Positions 37,927-47,659 of a DNA stretch of 64,000 bases are shown piece after piece. Source of the stretch: Deltaproteobacteria bacterium (GTDB lineage Bacteria > Myxococcota_A > UBA9160 > PR03); assembly GCA_035063765.1 (NCBI GenBank), contig JAPSFT010000005.1:186001-250000 (forward strand), given 5' to 3'. A program made the translations under genes and the position numbers. The notes beneath the pieces were generated by a model, which was not told the origin of the DNA, searched no databases, and saw only the letters and a list, made by a program, of their open reading frames with translations. Positions within the stretch are counted from its first letter, which is position 1; each line of letters opens with the position of its first letter.

Positions 37927-38838
37927 GTGGATCTACGCCAGACACTTCTGTGGTTCGCCCTGTGCTCCGGGATCGCCGGCTTCGCCGACGTACCTGCTGC
38001 CCGCGCGCAGCAGCCGTCGCTGCTCTTCTACCAGAACTCGCAGGACCAGGCGCGCAGCATCGATCTGTTCACCCTCGGCGACGGTCCGACCGTCACGGGC
38101 TTCCTGGGCGCAATCGTGGGCGCCGCTCGCAACATCCAGGCGGATGGCGACGACGGCCTCCTGTGGTACGCGGACACCTCGGGCAACCTCCGCTCCAAGG
38201 TCATCGCGACCGGCGCCGACGGGCCCATGATCGCGAGCAGCGTCTTCGCCGGGGCGAATCCGGGGGCCGATCGCCATTTCAGCCTCGATCCCTTCACGAA
38301 CCTGCTCTACTACTCGGTCACGGACGACACCGTCCAGATCATCGACGTCGACACCGCGTCCTCGGTGGGGAGCATCCCCTCGACGGCGTTCCTGGGCGGC
38401 GCCGTCGGGGGATTCCGTCACACCACGATCGATTCCGTACATGGCCGGCTCTACTACGCGTCGATCGACAACTCCATCTACTCCTTCTCGCTCGACGACC
38501 CGTCACAGGCGGGCCCCACGATCTCGAGCGCGGCCCTGGCCGGCGCCGCCGCGGGCGGCTTCCGCCACCTGCTCTACGAGCCGAACGAGGGCCTGCTCTG
38601 GTACGCGGTGACCGGCGGCAGCGTGGCGAGCATCGACCCGCTCACGGGACTCGCCGGTCCCACGCTCTCCAGCGGGCTGTTCTCGGACAACGTCGGCGCG
38701 GGGCGCATCATCACCATCCGCTACCAGGTGGTGCCCGAACCGGGCCCCGCGGCGCTGGCGGCCGCCGCGATCGGCGTGCTCGCGAGCCTGCACCGCCGGC
38801 GGGCCAGGCGCGTCCCCTTCGCCGGCCGGCCGGGATGA
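37927..38838 (+). CDS. Secreted repeat protein with PEP-CTERM sorting tail
   Basis: This 303-residue protein has a signal peptide (LRQTLLWFALCSGIAGF, cleavage near ARA-QQ), then a beta-propeller-like body with recurring 'LLWYAD/LLYYSV/LYYASI/LLWYAV' motifs about 45 residues apart. It ends VVPEPGPAALAAAAIGVLA then RRRARR: the PEP-CTERM layout read by exosortase. The start is GTG 37927, chosen because AAAGGGGG lies about 6 bases upstream. It probably reaches the outside of the cell. Base composition is slightly lower in GC than neighbours and codon use is less strict. Confidence 0.82.
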   Translation: MDLRQTLLWFALCSGIAGFADVPAARAQQPSLLFYQNSQDQARSIDLFTLGDGPTVTGFLGAIVGAARNIQADGDDGLLWYADTSGNLRSKVIATGADGPMIASSVFAGANPGADRHFSLDPFTNLLYYSVTDDTVQIIDVDTASSVGSIPSTAFLGGAVGGFRHTTIDSVHGRLYYASIDNSIYSFSLDDPSQAGPTISSAALAGAAAGGFRHLLYEPNEGLLWYAVTGGSVASIDPLTGLAGPTLSSGLFSDNVGAGRIITIRYQVVPEPGPAALAAAAIGVLASLHRRRARRVPFAGRPG

Positions 38839-38883
38839 CGACCGGCGCGCGGGCCGCGTAGGGCCACGGCCCCGCGCGGATCT

Positions 38884-38915
38884 CCGGAGGCGGCCGCGTT
38901 CGCGGCCGCCTCCGG
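38884..38915. terminator. Strong hairpin between the PEP-CTERM gene and recA
   Basis: A perfect 15-base inverted repeat (38884-38898 and 38901-38915, arm CCGGAGGCGGCCGCG) with a 2-base spacer lies 8 bases from the recA stop and 46 bases from the end of the convergent gene. There is no T-run, but its place between two converging genes fits a two-way transcription stop. Confidence 0.65.
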
Positions 38916-38922
38916 CCCGGGC

Positions 38923-40023
<1,101 letters not shown>

Positions 40024-40048
40024 GAGGGTCTCCTTGGTGTGCTCGGGT

Positions 40049-40615
40049 TCAGGGTGAAGCCACGCCGCCGAGCGCGATCTGCGCCAGCGGCGTGTAGAGG
40101 GAGCCGGCCGGCGAGGGCTGGCTGCGGAAGAGCACCAGCGACTCGACGGGGAAGGGCGCCGGCGCGGGGCGCGTGGCGGCGGGCAGGCGGACGCGGCGGC
40201 GCGGATCGCGGACGCGCCCGAGCGTGAGATGGGGATGGAAGGGCCGCGGCTCGGGCGCGAAGCCGGCCGCGACGACGCCGCGCTCGACGGCGGCGGCCAG
40301 CGCCGCGACCGGCGCGCCCGGCTCGACCGCCACGAAGACGACGCGCGGGCGGCGCTCGTCCGGGAAGGCGCCGACGGCGCCCAGCGCGAGCGCGAACGGG
40401 GCCGACCCCGCCACCTCGCCGCGCACCGCCTCGACCAGCGCGGGCACGCGCGCCGCGGGCGTCGGGCCGAGGAAGCGGAGCGTCACGTGGAAGCCCTCCG
40501 GCCGGCTCCAGCGCACGGCCGCACAGCCCGGGTCCGCCCGCAGGCACTCGACGAGCCGGGCCGCCTCGCGCCGCGCCTCGCCGCCGATCCCGATCGCGAA
40601 GAAGGCCCGCAGCAC
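40049..40615 (-). CDS. thpR: RNA 2',3'-cyclic phosphodiesterase
   Basis: This 188-residue protein is a 2H-family phosphoesterase: it has the two H-x-T motifs, HVTLRF and HLTLGR (in FHPHLTLGR), on opposite halves, plus RAFFAIGI at the start. ThpR opens 2',3'-cyclic RNA ends and was first known as a 2'-5' RNA ligase. It begins at GTG 40615, one base after the cinA stop, and lies between cinA and recA, a common order. Confidence 0.93.
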   Translation of the reverse strand: MLRAFFAIGIGGEARREAARLVECLRADPGCAAVRWSRPEGFHVTLRFLGPTPAARVPALVEAVRGEVAGSAPFALALGAVGAFPDERRPRVVFVAVEPGAPVAALAAAVERGVVAAGFAPEPRPFHPHLTLGRVRDPRRRVRLPAATRPAPAPFPVESLVLFRSQPSPAGSLYTPLAQIALGGVASP

Positions 40616-40616
40616 A

Positions 40617-41927
40617 TCAGGCCCTCGTCCCCGGCATCGCCCGCGGAGCTCCGCTCGGGCCTGCCAGCCGCGGCAGGTCGAGCGGCTCGCCGAGCAGCCG
40701 CCGCCGCACCCAGTCCATCGCCACCTGCGCCGCGAGCCGGCGGTTGCGCTCGCGGCCGAAGGCGAAGAAGAGCTCGCGCGACTCGGTGCCCGCGGCGTCC
40801 GCGAGCGCGACGAAGACCAGCCCCACCGGCTTTTCCTTCGTTCCGCCGGTCGGCCCGGCGATGCCGGTGGTGGCGACCGCGTAGTCGGCTCCGAAGCGCG
40901 CCCGCGCGCCCTCCGCCATCGCCCGCGCCACCGGCTCCGACACCGCTCCGTGCTCGGCGAGGAGCGCCTCCGGTACGCCGAGCAGCGCCGTCTTCGCGGC
41001 GTCGGCGTAGGCCACGACACCGCCGCGCAGGTAGGCCGAGGAGCCCGGCACCGCCGTCAGCAGCTCGGCGATCATCCCGCCGGTGCAGGACTCCGCCGTC
41101 GCGAGCGTGCGGCCGTGCGCGGCGAGCAGGCGCCCGAGCACGACCTCGAGCGCGTCCTCGCCCTCGCCGTAGACCAGCGACCCGAGCCGTTCGCGGAGCG
41201 CTGCGAGCGCGGCGCACAGCCTGGCGTCGGCCTCCTCCGGCGTCGCCGCCCGCGCCACCGGCCGCACGTGGTTGTCCGGGAACTGGGTGCGGAAGCCGAG
41301 CTCGACGCCCGGCGGGAGCGCCACGTCCCGCAGCCGCTCGTCGAGGGTGGACTCGCCGATCCCGAAGGTGCGCAGCAGGGCGCCGCGCGCATAGCCCGTG
41401 ACGCGCCGCCGGGCCGCGATCCGCGGCAGCACCTGCTCGTCCATCATCTGGTAGAGCTCGCGCGGGACGCCGGGCATGCAGAAGAGCAGCGCGCCGCCCG
41501 GGGACGCCTCGAGCAGGCAGCCCGGGGCGGTGCCGATCGGGTTCTCGAGCACCTCGGCGCCTTCCGGGAACCAGGCCTGCTTCTCGTTGTTCGCCGTCAT
41601 CTCGCGGCCGAAGCGGGCGAAGAAGGCGTGCAACGCCGCGAGCGAGGCCTCGTGCAGCACGAGCCTTCGACCGAAGGCCTCGGCCAGCACCTCGATCGTG
41701 AGGTCGTCGCGGGTCGGCCCGAGCCCACCCGACACGAGCACGATGTCCGCACGCGCCACCGCGCGCACGAACGCCGCGCGGATGTCGGCGCGGTCGTCGA
41801 GGACCGTCGTGTGGAAGCGCGTCTCGACGTCGATCCGCAGCAGCCGCTCGGCCAGGAACGCGGTGTTGGTGTCCACGATCTCGCCGCGCAGCAGCTCGTC
41901 GCCGATGGTCAGGATCTCCGCCTTCAT
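40617..41927 (-). CDS. cinA: CinA family protein (competence/damage-inducible, NMN amidohydrolase domain)
   Basis: This 436-residue protein has the N-terminal MoCF-type domain (EILTIGDELLRGEIVDTN, VSGGLGPTRDDLTIEVLAEA, MPGVPRELYQMM) acting on ADP-ribose-type substrates. The C-terminal PncC domain has TAESCTGGMIAELLT, VVAYADAAKTALLGV and TTGIAGPTGGTKEKPVGLV, which cuts nicotinamide mononucleotide to recycle NAD. The family length is normal. It is 21 bases after pgpA and one base before thpR. Confidence 0.96.
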   Translation of the reverse strand: MKAEILTIGDELLRGEIVDTNTAFLAERLLRIDVETRFHTTVLDDRADIRAAFVRAVARADIVLVSGGLGPTRDDLTIEVLAEAFGRRLVLHEASLAALHAFFARFGREMTANNEKQAWFPEGAEVLENPIGTAPGCLLEASPGGALLFCMPGVPRELYQMMDEQVLPRIAARRRVTGYARGALLRTFGIGESTLDERLRDVALPPGVELGFRTQFPDNHVRPVARAATPEEADARLCAALAALRERLGSLVYGEGEDALEVVLGRLLAAHGRTLATAESCTGGMIAELLTAVPGSSAYLRGGVVAYADAAKTALLGVPEALLAEHGAVSEPVARAMAEGARARFGADYAVATTGIAGPTGGTKEKPVGLVFVALADAAGTESRELFFAFGRERNRRLAAQVAMDWVRRRLLGEPLDLPRLAGPSGAPRAMPGTRA

Positions 41928-41948
41928 CCCCTCGCTCTCATCCTCGCC

Positions 41949-42686
41949 TCATCCCCGGAACGCCAGGGCCGCCGCCAACCCCGCCGCCAGTCCCGCCGCG
42001 CCGATCGCCCCGGCCAGCACGTCGTCGAGCACCACGCCGGCGCCGCCCCGCAGGTGGTCCTGGACCCAGCGCACGGGCCCCGGCTTCCACACATCCAACA
42101 CCCGGAATGCGACGAATCCGGTCACGAGCCAGCCCAGGCTCCGCGCGCGGCCGGCCGGGACGAGTGGCAGCAGGGTCAGGAGCTGCCCCGCCACCTCGTC
42201 GATCACGATCCGGCCGTCGTCCTTGCGCCCGTAGGCCCGCTCGGCCAGGTCCGCCGCCCAGATGCCGAGCGCGATCGCCCCGGCCAGGGTGGCCGCGAAG
42301 AGCGGGAGGCCGAGCGACGCCAGCGGCCAGAAGAGCAGCACGCCGACCGCCGAGCCCGCCGTACCGGGCGCGACGGGCGCATAGCCGGCCCCCGCGCCAC
42401 TGGCCACGGCCAGCGCCAGCGTGCGGACGAACCCCTGCGGCGCAGGGGTCTCGATGGGCGTCTCGAGGGGCGTCTCGATGGGACAGCGCCCGGGACCGAG
42501 GAGAGGCAGCGCCCGAGGAGGGGGGAGTCGGACGCAGGTCCGAGCGTAGCTCCGGGGCGGGTCAAGCGCCCCCCGTCGCCGGTCGATGAGGAGGGGCGCA
42601 GGAGCGGCCTTGGAGCGGGCTCCTGCGCGTGGGGGCAGGGTGCAGGCGGAACGCAAGCACGGGGAGCTCGGCGCCGGCGGGCGCAC
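41949..42686 (-). CDS. pgpA: Phosphatidylglycerophosphatase A (start uncertain)
   Basis: PgpA removes phosphate from phosphatidylglycerol phosphate, giving phosphatidylglycerol. The conserved membrane domain runs from about nt 42460 to the stop: SGAGAGYAPVAPGTAGSAVG, DDGRIVIDEVAGQLLTLL, ALRLFDIWKPGPV-like AFRVLDVWKPGPVRWVQDH and GAGVVLDDVLAGAIG. These match PgpA. The start is unclear. GTG 42407 would cut into the first helix; no normal start lies just before it; GTG 42686 or TTG 42734 add a long Pro/Arg-rich stretch that looks non-coding. The end given here is therefore a placeholder, and a rare start codon near 42460 may be true. Confidence 0.85.
   Translation of the reverse strand: MRPPAPSSPCLRSACTLPPRAGARSKAAPAPLLIDRRRGALDPPRSYARTCVRLPPPRALPLLGPGRCPIETPLETPIETPAPQGFVRTLALAVASGAGAGYAPVAPGTAGSAVGVLLFWPLASLGLPLFAATLAGAIALGIWAADLAERAYGRKDDGRIVIDEVAGQLLTLLPLVPAGRARSLGWLVTGFVAFRVLDVWKPGPVRWVQDHLRGGAGVVLDDVLAGAIGAAGLAAGLAAALAFRG
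42431..42483. repeat. Palindrome plus 3 x 12-bp direct repeats near the pgpA start
   Basis: A perfect 9-base inverted repeat with one central base (ACCCCTGCG-g-CGCAGGGGT, 42431-42449) is followed directly by three copies of a 12-base unit (GTCTCGATGGGC and variants, 42448-42483). They would translate as part of the pgpA N-terminus if the long start is right, or act as an operator-like site if pgpA starts further in. Confidence 0.55.
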
Positions 42687-44364
42687 GCCGGCCGACGTCT
42701 CGACCCTGATGGTCGAGCTCGGGCGCGCGTTCAAGGGCTGGTCGTTCTACCCGCCCGAGCACCCGGCCCGCGCGGAGCTGCTCGACCGCACCTGCCGCGC
42801 CTGGCAGGGCGATCTGCGCCGCAACGGCCCGCTCGCGCTCGAGGTCCGCCGCGGCGCCTTCTGGCTGCCCGGTGGCGACGCGCCGATCTCGAGCCGCAGC
42901 GACGACACCGCCCGCCAGCTCCAGCTCCGCGCCGTGCGCCGGGTCGTCTTCGACGGTGCCCTCGACGTGCCGACGCTCACCGGCTTCCTGGACCTCCTGG
43001 TCGACGACGCCGATGCCCTGCAGGCAAACGGCGGCTTCGAGGAGGCCTTCTACGCGGCGGCTCCCCGGCAGGGCATCCAGATCAACGACGCGGACTGGCG
43101 GGCGATCCTGGAGGAGCAGCGCGCCGAAGCCCTCGAGCAGGAGGCGGCCTCCGCGCTCCCCGAGTTCCTGGCAGGCGACGAGGTGGAGGAGGACGCCGAC
43201 CTCGACCCGCTGCTCCCGGTCGAGTTCGGAGCGACGCGTGCGCCGGCGGCGGACGCGGAGGAGCCCGAGCACACCCAGCCGGTCCGGCCGCTCGACACCG
43301 CCGCCGCCCGGGCGCACGAGCTCGAGGCGATGCTCTCGCAGCTCGAGGAGTGCGAGGACGACCAGGGCTACCGCGAGCTGGCGCGCCACGTGGCGTCTCT
43401 CGCCCAGCGCATGGTCGAGGCGGGAGAGCTCGACGGTGCCTTCCGCGCGCTCGTGCAGCTCGCCAACCACGCCGGCGACGACGCGAAGCGGAGCTTCGCG
43501 CAGCGCGAGAGCGCGGGAGGCTTCCTGGGCCAGCTTGCACGCGGCTCGGTGCTCGAGCACCTGATCGACCGCGCGCTGGACGGCGCCGCCGAGTCGAGCC
43601 TCGAGGCGACCGCCGCCCTGCGCGAGCTCGGTGCGCGGGCGGCGCCGGTCGTGCTCGACCGGCTCGAGCGCGAGAGCGATCCCGAGCGCCGCGGGCGGCT
43701 CGCGGGCGTGATCATCGCGATGGGTGAGGAGGCCGTGCCCGCGCTCTTCGAGGCGCTCCTGCAGGGCAGCAAGCGCCGCATGCGGGTCGCCGTGCGGCTG
43801 GCCGGCGAGACGCAGAACCCGCGTCTGGTCGCCTGCCTGCGTGAAGTGCTGCTCTCCGGCGAGAGCGAGGTGGCGCGCGAGGCGGCGCGCGCGCTGGTGC
43901 GGGTCGGCGACGTCGGCTCGCTCGAGGTGCTGGCCGAGGCGCTCCACAGCCTGCGGCCCGAGGTGACCGCTCTCGCCGCCTACTCGCTCGGCTCGACCGG
44001 CCGGGTCCTCGCGATCGCCCCGCTCCAGGAGGCGCTCGGGCGGGCGCTCGACCAGAACGAGCTCGCGTTCGCGCGAGAGATCGTGCGCGGGCTCGGCCGG
44101 CTCGGTCGCGCCGAGGCCGCGCCGGTGCTGGCCGCCGTGCTCGAGCGCGGCGGCTTCTTCGGGCGGCGCAAGCTGCGCGACGTGCAGCTCGCGGCGATCA
44201 GCGCGCTCGGCCAGCTCCCGGGCCCCGAGGCGGAGACGGCGCTCGCCCGCGCCGCCCGCAGCCGCGACTCGAAGCTCCGGCAGGCGGCGCAAGCGAGCGC
44301 AGCGAGCGCGCAGCGAGCCGGAGGCGAGCGAAGTCGATCAGGCCGCGTCCGGGCTGGCGCCTGA
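42586..44364 (+). CDS. HEAT-repeat protein
   Basis: This protein of up to 592 residues begins with a globular domain containing LGRAFKGWSFYPPEHPARA, a motif found in bacterial HEAT-repeat proteins, an acidic linker (DEVEEDADLDP), and then at least five HEAT-type helical repeats from about residue 330 (ELGARAAPVVLDRLE, AMGEEAVPALFEALLQ, EVAREAARALVRVGDVGSLEVL, EVTALAAYSLGSTGRV, LRDVQLAAISALGQLP). Such scaffolds bind other proteins. The start could be ATG 42586 or, more likely, GTG 42640 or later, as the first 18 residues are Arg/Gly-rich. The last 17 codons are made of the 62-bp repeat, so the natural C-terminus is altered. Confidence 0.85.
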   Translation: MRRGAGAALERAPARGGRVQAERKHGELGAGGRTPADVSTLMVELGRAFKGWSFYPPEHPARAELLDRTCRAWQGDLRRNGPLALEVRRGAFWLPGGDAPISSRSDDTARQLQLRAVRRVVFDGALDVPTLTGFLDLLVDDADALQANGGFEEAFYAAAPRQGIQINDADWRAILEEQRAEALEQEAASALPEFLAGDEVEEDADLDPLLPVEFGATRAPAADAEEPEHTQPVRPLDTAAARAHELEAMLSQLEECEDDQGYRELARHVASLAQRMVEAGELDGAFRALVQLANHAGDDAKRSFAQRESAGGFLGQLARGSVLEHLIDRALDGAAESSLEATAALRELGARAAPVVLDRLERESDPERRGRLAGVIIAMGEEAVPALFEALLQGSKRRMRVAVRLAGETQNPRLVACLREVLLSGESEVAREAARALVRVGDVGSLEVLAEALHSLRPEVTALAAYSLGSTGRVLAIAPLQEALGRALDQNELAFAREIVRGLGRLGRAEAAPVLAAVLERGGFFGRRKLRDVQLAAISALGQLPGPEAETALARAARSRDSKLRQAAQASAASAQRAGGERSRSGRVRAGA

Positions 44365-44537
44365 TTCCGGGCAGCCGAGCCGGAGGCGAGCGAAGTCGAT
44401 CAGGCCGCGTCCGGGCTGGCGGCTGATTCCGGGCAGCCGAGCCGGAGGCGAGCGAAGTCGATCAGGCCGCGTCCGGGCTGGCGGCTGATTCCGGGCAGCC
44501 GAGCCGGAGGCGAGCGAAGTCGATCAGGCCGCGTCCG
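44315..44537. repeat. 62-bp tandem repeat, 3.6 copies, with hairpin in each unit
   Basis: Copies begin at 44315, 44377, 44439 and 44501; the last is partial (37 bases). The unit starts GAGCCGGAGGCGAGCGAAG and includes ATCAGGCCGC ... GCGGCTGAT, an inverted repeat with one bulged base and a 10-base loop. Copy 1 differs from 2 and 3 by one base in the right arm. The period is not a multiple of three. The HEAT gene stops inside copy 1. It fills the space between the converging HEAT and VOC genes. Confidence 0.93.
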
Positions 44538-44560
44538 CAGCCGCCAGCTCCCGGTCCCGA

Positions 44561-45340
44561 TCAGCGGGTCGCCGAGACGAGCGCGAAGGGGGCCCCCTGC
44601 GGATCCACGGCCTGGACGATCCACTGGCCGCCCGGGACCTCGTGAGGGCCCATGAGCACCTGGCCCCCGTGCGCCCGGATCCGGGCGATGGCGGCCTCGA
44701 TGCCGTCCACCACGACGTAGAAGCCCCAGGCCGAGGCCGGCACCTGCGGCGGCTTGTCCATCATGGCGCCCATCGGCACCCCGTCGACGGCGACGATCCG
44801 GTACTGCCCCATCGGACCCATGTCCATGAGCTCGCTGGTCTCCCAGCCGAACTGGCCCGAGTAGAACCGGAAGGCGGCCTCCTGGCCGATGCTCGAGGAG
44901 AGCTCGTGCCAGCCGACGTGCCCGGGCGTCCCGGGGTCCGCCGCCGGCGGCACGTCCGGGCGCGGGAGCGGCGTCAGGAGCTGGAACCGGGCTCCGCCCG
45001 GGTCGGCCACGACGGCGAAGCGGCCGACGCCGGGGATGTCGGCCGGTGCGCTGTGGATCGCACCGCCCGCCTCGACGATGCGCTTGGCGGCCGCATCGGT
45101 GTCGGGAACGCCCACGTAGCCGAGCCACGCGGGGCGCGCCCCGGCGCAGGCGGCCTCGGCGGGCATCGCCATCACGCCGCCGATGCCGCGGTCGCCCGCG
45201 AACAGGATCGTGTACCGCATGCCGGGCTGGCCGGCGTCGGCCGTTCGCCAGCCGACCACGGCCCGGTAGAAGGCCTCGGCTGCGTCCTGATCGCTCGTCA
45301 TCAGCTCGTACCAGTCGAACCGGGGCGTCTCGCCGGCCAT
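44561..45340 (-). CDS. VOC (glyoxalase/bleomycin resistance) family protein, two domains
   Basis: This 259-residue protein holds two tandem beta-alpha-beta-beta-beta modules. The first has FDWYELMTSDQDAAEAFYRAVVGW and GRFAVVADPGGARFQLL; the second has HVGWHELSSSIGQEAAFRFY and QWIVQAVDPQGAPFALVSAT. Both ends carry the conserved acidic/His positions loosely. Similar actinobacterial proteins are called CFP30B-like, with unknown substrate. The ATG at 45340 fits the family start. It converges with the HEAT gene across the tandem repeat. Confidence 0.9.
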   Translation of the reverse strand: MAGETPRFDWYELMTSDQDAAEAFYRAVVGWRTADAGQPGMRYTILFAGDRGIGGVMAMPAEAACAGARPAWLGYVGVPDTDAAAKRIVEAGGAIHSAPADIPGVGRFAVVADPGGARFQLLTPLPRPDVPPAADPGTPGHVGWHELSSSIGQEAAFRFYSGQFGWETSELMDMGPMGQYRIVAVDGVPMGAMMDKPPQVPASAWGFYVVVDGIEAAIARIRAHGGQVLMGPHEVPGGQWIVQAVDPQGAPFALVSATR

Positions 45341-45439
45341 CGCTCCGTTCCTCCCTTCGCGCTTCCCATCCGATGTCGCCCGAACCGGGGCCGGATCGAC
45401 CGCCGGCCGAGCCAGGGCCGATTGCTAGCTTCGCCCGGC

Positions 45440-45874
45440 ATGCGACTCCTCGGCCTCGACCTCGGCGGGAAGCGGATCGGGCTCGCCGTCTCGGACGAGG
45501 AGGCCAGGATCGCGTTCCCCGCGGGTTTCATGGAGCGGAAGGGGAGGCGGCGCGATCTTGCCGCGTTGTGCGCGCTCGTGCGCGAGCGTGGGATCGGAGG
45601 GGCCGTGGTCGGGCTCCCGCTCCACATGGACGGGCGGCGCGGGCCGGAGGCGGAGGCCGCCGAGGTCTTCGCGCGCGAGCTGTCCGCAGCGGCCGCGATC
45701 CCGGTCGAGCTGCTCGACGAGCGCTGGACGTCGGTCGCCGCCGAGCGCGCGCTCCAGGAGACCGGCCGGCGCGTCGCCCAGCGGCGCGGCCGTGGCGAGG
45801 TGGATGCGATCGCGGCGACCTTGCTGCTCTCGAGCTACCTCGAGCGACGCCGCCGCGAGGGGGAGGCGCGGTGA
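45440..45874 (+). CDS. ruvX: Putative pre-16S rRNA nuclease YqgF/RuvX
   Basis: This 144-residue protein has the RNase H-like fold: LLGLDLGGKRIGLAVSDEE (first metal Asp), VVGLPLHMDGRRGPEA, LLDERWTSVAAERAL (second acidic site) and EVDAIAATLLLSSYL. YqgF completes the 5' end of 16S rRNA. The ATG at 45440 gives a normal length. It overlaps mltG by 4 bases (GTGA). Confidence 0.95.
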   Translation: MRLLGLDLGGKRIGLAVSDEEARIAFPAGFMERKGRRRDLAALCALVRERGIGGAVVGLPLHMDGRRGPEAEAAEVFARELSAAAAIPVELLDERWTSVAAERALQETGRRVAQRRGRGEVDAIAATLLLSSYLERRRREGEAR

Positions 45875-46914
45875 GCGCGCCGCCCGCCGTGACGCGCCGG
45901 AGTGGACGGCTCCTGCTGCGCGCCTTCGGCGCCCTGCTCGTGCTGGGCGCGGTCGTGGCGGCGAGCGGGATCTGGGCCGTGATCCACGCGCTCGGCCCGG
46001 CGGCCGCAGCCGCGCCGCCGGTCCGCTTCGACGTGCCCCCGGGAGCGACGCTCCGCAGCGTCGCCGAGCAGCTCGAGGCGCGCGGCGTGATCCGCAGCGC
46101 GCTCGCCCTGCGTGGGCTCGCGCGCTGGCAGGGCAGCGCCGGTCGGCTCCACGCCGGCGAGTACGAGCTCTCGCCCGGCTGGGGCACGGCGCGCGTGCTC
46201 GAGCAGATGGTCGAGGGCCGCGTCGTCACCTATCCGCTCACGCTGCCCGAGGGCATCGACGCGGGCGGGATCGCGCTGCGCGTCGAGCAGGCGGGGCTCG
46301 CTCCCGCGGCCGCCTTCCTGGCAGTGGTGCGCGACCCGGCGGCGGCCGCCGCGTTCGGCGTCGAGGGCCCGACGCTCGAGGGCTACCTGTTCCCCGAGAC
46401 CTACCACCTGCCGCACGGGCTCCCGGCGCGCCAGGTCGCCAAGGTGCTGGTCGACCAGTTCCTGCGCGTGTGGCGCGAGATCGAGCCCCAGGCGCGCGCC
46501 CGCGGCCTGTCGATGCGCGAGGTGGTGACGCTGGCGTCGATCGTCGAGAAGGAGACGGGCGCCGGTGGCGAGCGGCCGCTCGTGGCGTCGGTGTTCCTGA
46601 ACCGGCTCGCGCGCGGGATGCGCCTCGAGTCGGACCCGACCACCATCTACGGGATCCCGGACTTCGACGGCAACCTGAAGCGGAGCCACCTCGAGGACGA
46701 GGCCAACGCCTGGAACACCTACCGGATCGCGGGGCTTCCGCCGACACCGATCGCGAGCCCGGGCGAAGCCTCGCTGCGCGCGGTGGTGGAGCCCGCCGAG
46801 ACCGACTACCTGTTCTTCGTCTCGCGCAACGACGGCTCGCACGTCTTCGCGTCGAGCTTCGCCGAGCACGTCCAGAACGTGAACCGCTTCCAGAGGAGCC
46901 GCCGCCGCCCATGA
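45871..46914 (+). CDS. mltG: Endolytic murein transglycosylase MltG
   Basis: MltG cuts new glycan strands in the inner membrane and ends their elongation. This 347-residue protein has an N-terminal membrane anchor (LLVLGAVVAASGIWAVIHALG), a LysM-like part (VPPGATLRSVAEQLEARGVI, HAGEYELSPGWGTARVLEQM) and the YceG domain with LEGYLFPETYHLP, the catalytic Glu in LASIVEKETG and MRLESDPTTIYGI ... AWNTYRIAGLPPTPIASPG. The start is GTG 45871, overlapping ruvX; yqgF and mltG are neighbours in many bacteria. Confidence 0.96.
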   Translation: MSAPPAVTRRSGRLLLRAFGALLVLGAVVAASGIWAVIHALGPAAAAAPPVRFDVPPGATLRSVAEQLEARGVIRSALALRGLARWQGSAGRLHAGEYELSPGWGTARVLEQMVEGRVVTYPLTLPEGIDAGGIALRVEQAGLAPAAAFLAVVRDPAAAAAFGVEGPTLEGYLFPETYHLPHGLPARQVAKVLVDQFLRVWREIEPQARARGLSMREVVTLASIVEKETGAGGERPLVASVFLNRLARGMRLESDPTTIYGIPDFDGNLKRSHLEDEANAWNTYRIAGLPPTPIASPGEASLRAVVEPAETDYLFFVSRNDGSHVFASSFAEHVQNVNRFQRSRRRP

Positions 46915-47546
46915 GCCAGCCGCAGACGCCGCCCGCGCCCGAGAGCTTCTTCGCCGAGCGCTTCCCCGCCCAGATGAACCGCCAGCTCGCCGAGCAGCAG
47001 GACGCCGCCGCGGCCGCCCAGCGCGCGCTCGAGGGCATGCGCGCCGTCGCGGCGACGCTGCGCTTCGACGTGCGCGGCACGGGCGGCGGCACCTGGTACG
47101 TGAACTTCGCGGAGGGCCGGGCCGCCGCCGGCGCCACGCCCGCGCACCCGCCCTTCCTCTCGATCGTGCTCGACCGCGCCGACTTCGAGCCGCTCTGGCG
47201 CGAGGCCGGCGACAACGTGCTCGGCTTCCTAGGCGGCGTCTCCGGCATGGGCGCGCCGATCAAGCTGACGCGAAGTCGTGTCGAGGCGATCGGGGCCGTG
47301 AAGGGCGCACTGCTCTTCGAGCTGACCGGCGAGGGCGGCTTCCGGCTCGTGGCCCACCTCGGCGCCGCCCCGCCGGCCGAGGACGCGCCGCCGGCCACGA
47401 CGATCCGGGTCGACGCGCAGGCCTACCGCGAGCTGCGCAGCGGCGCGCTCCAGCCGCAGGACGCCTTCCTGGCCGGCAAGATCCAGATCGAGGGCGACAT
47501 GCAGCTCGCGATGCAGCTCGCGCTCGCGGTGCTCTCGCCGGACTGA
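46911..47546 (+). CDS. SCP2 sterol-binding domain-containing protein
   Basis: This 211-residue protein has the SCP2-type lipid-binding fold: an N-terminal helix, VNFAEGRAAAG, PPFLSIVLDRADFEPLWRE, and the closing pattern QPQDAFLAGKIQIEGDMQLAMQLA. That last motif is the most typical part (aflsGKlkieGDm..am.l). SCP2 proteins carry hydrophobic ligands; the ligand is unknown. The ATG overlaps the mltG stop (ATGA), and AGAGGAG lies upstream. It is the third gene of ruvX-mltG-SCP2. Confidence 0.9.
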   Translation: MSQPQTPPAPESFFAERFPAQMNRQLAEQQDAAAAAQRALEGMRAVAATLRFDVRGTGGGTWYVNFAEGRAAAGATPAHPPFLSIVLDRADFEPLWREAGDNVLGFLGGVSGMGAPIKLTRSRVEAIGAVKGALLFELTGEGGFRLVAHLGAAPPAEDAPPATTIRVDAQAYRELRSGALQPQDAFLAGKIQIEGDMQLAMQLALAVLSPD

Positions 47547-47659
47547 GCGCGCAGCGGCCGGCCTGCGGGTCGCCGAGCCCGCTCGACGCGTGCGCAGCGC
47601 TCCGCCACCCTGTCGACACCTCGCCCGCGGTCCCGTGGGTGAAGCCGCGAATGGCCTGC

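Noticed and set aside
44315-44537. CRISPR array
   Set aside because: The repeats are directly joined 62-bp units with no unique spacers, and there are no cas genes.
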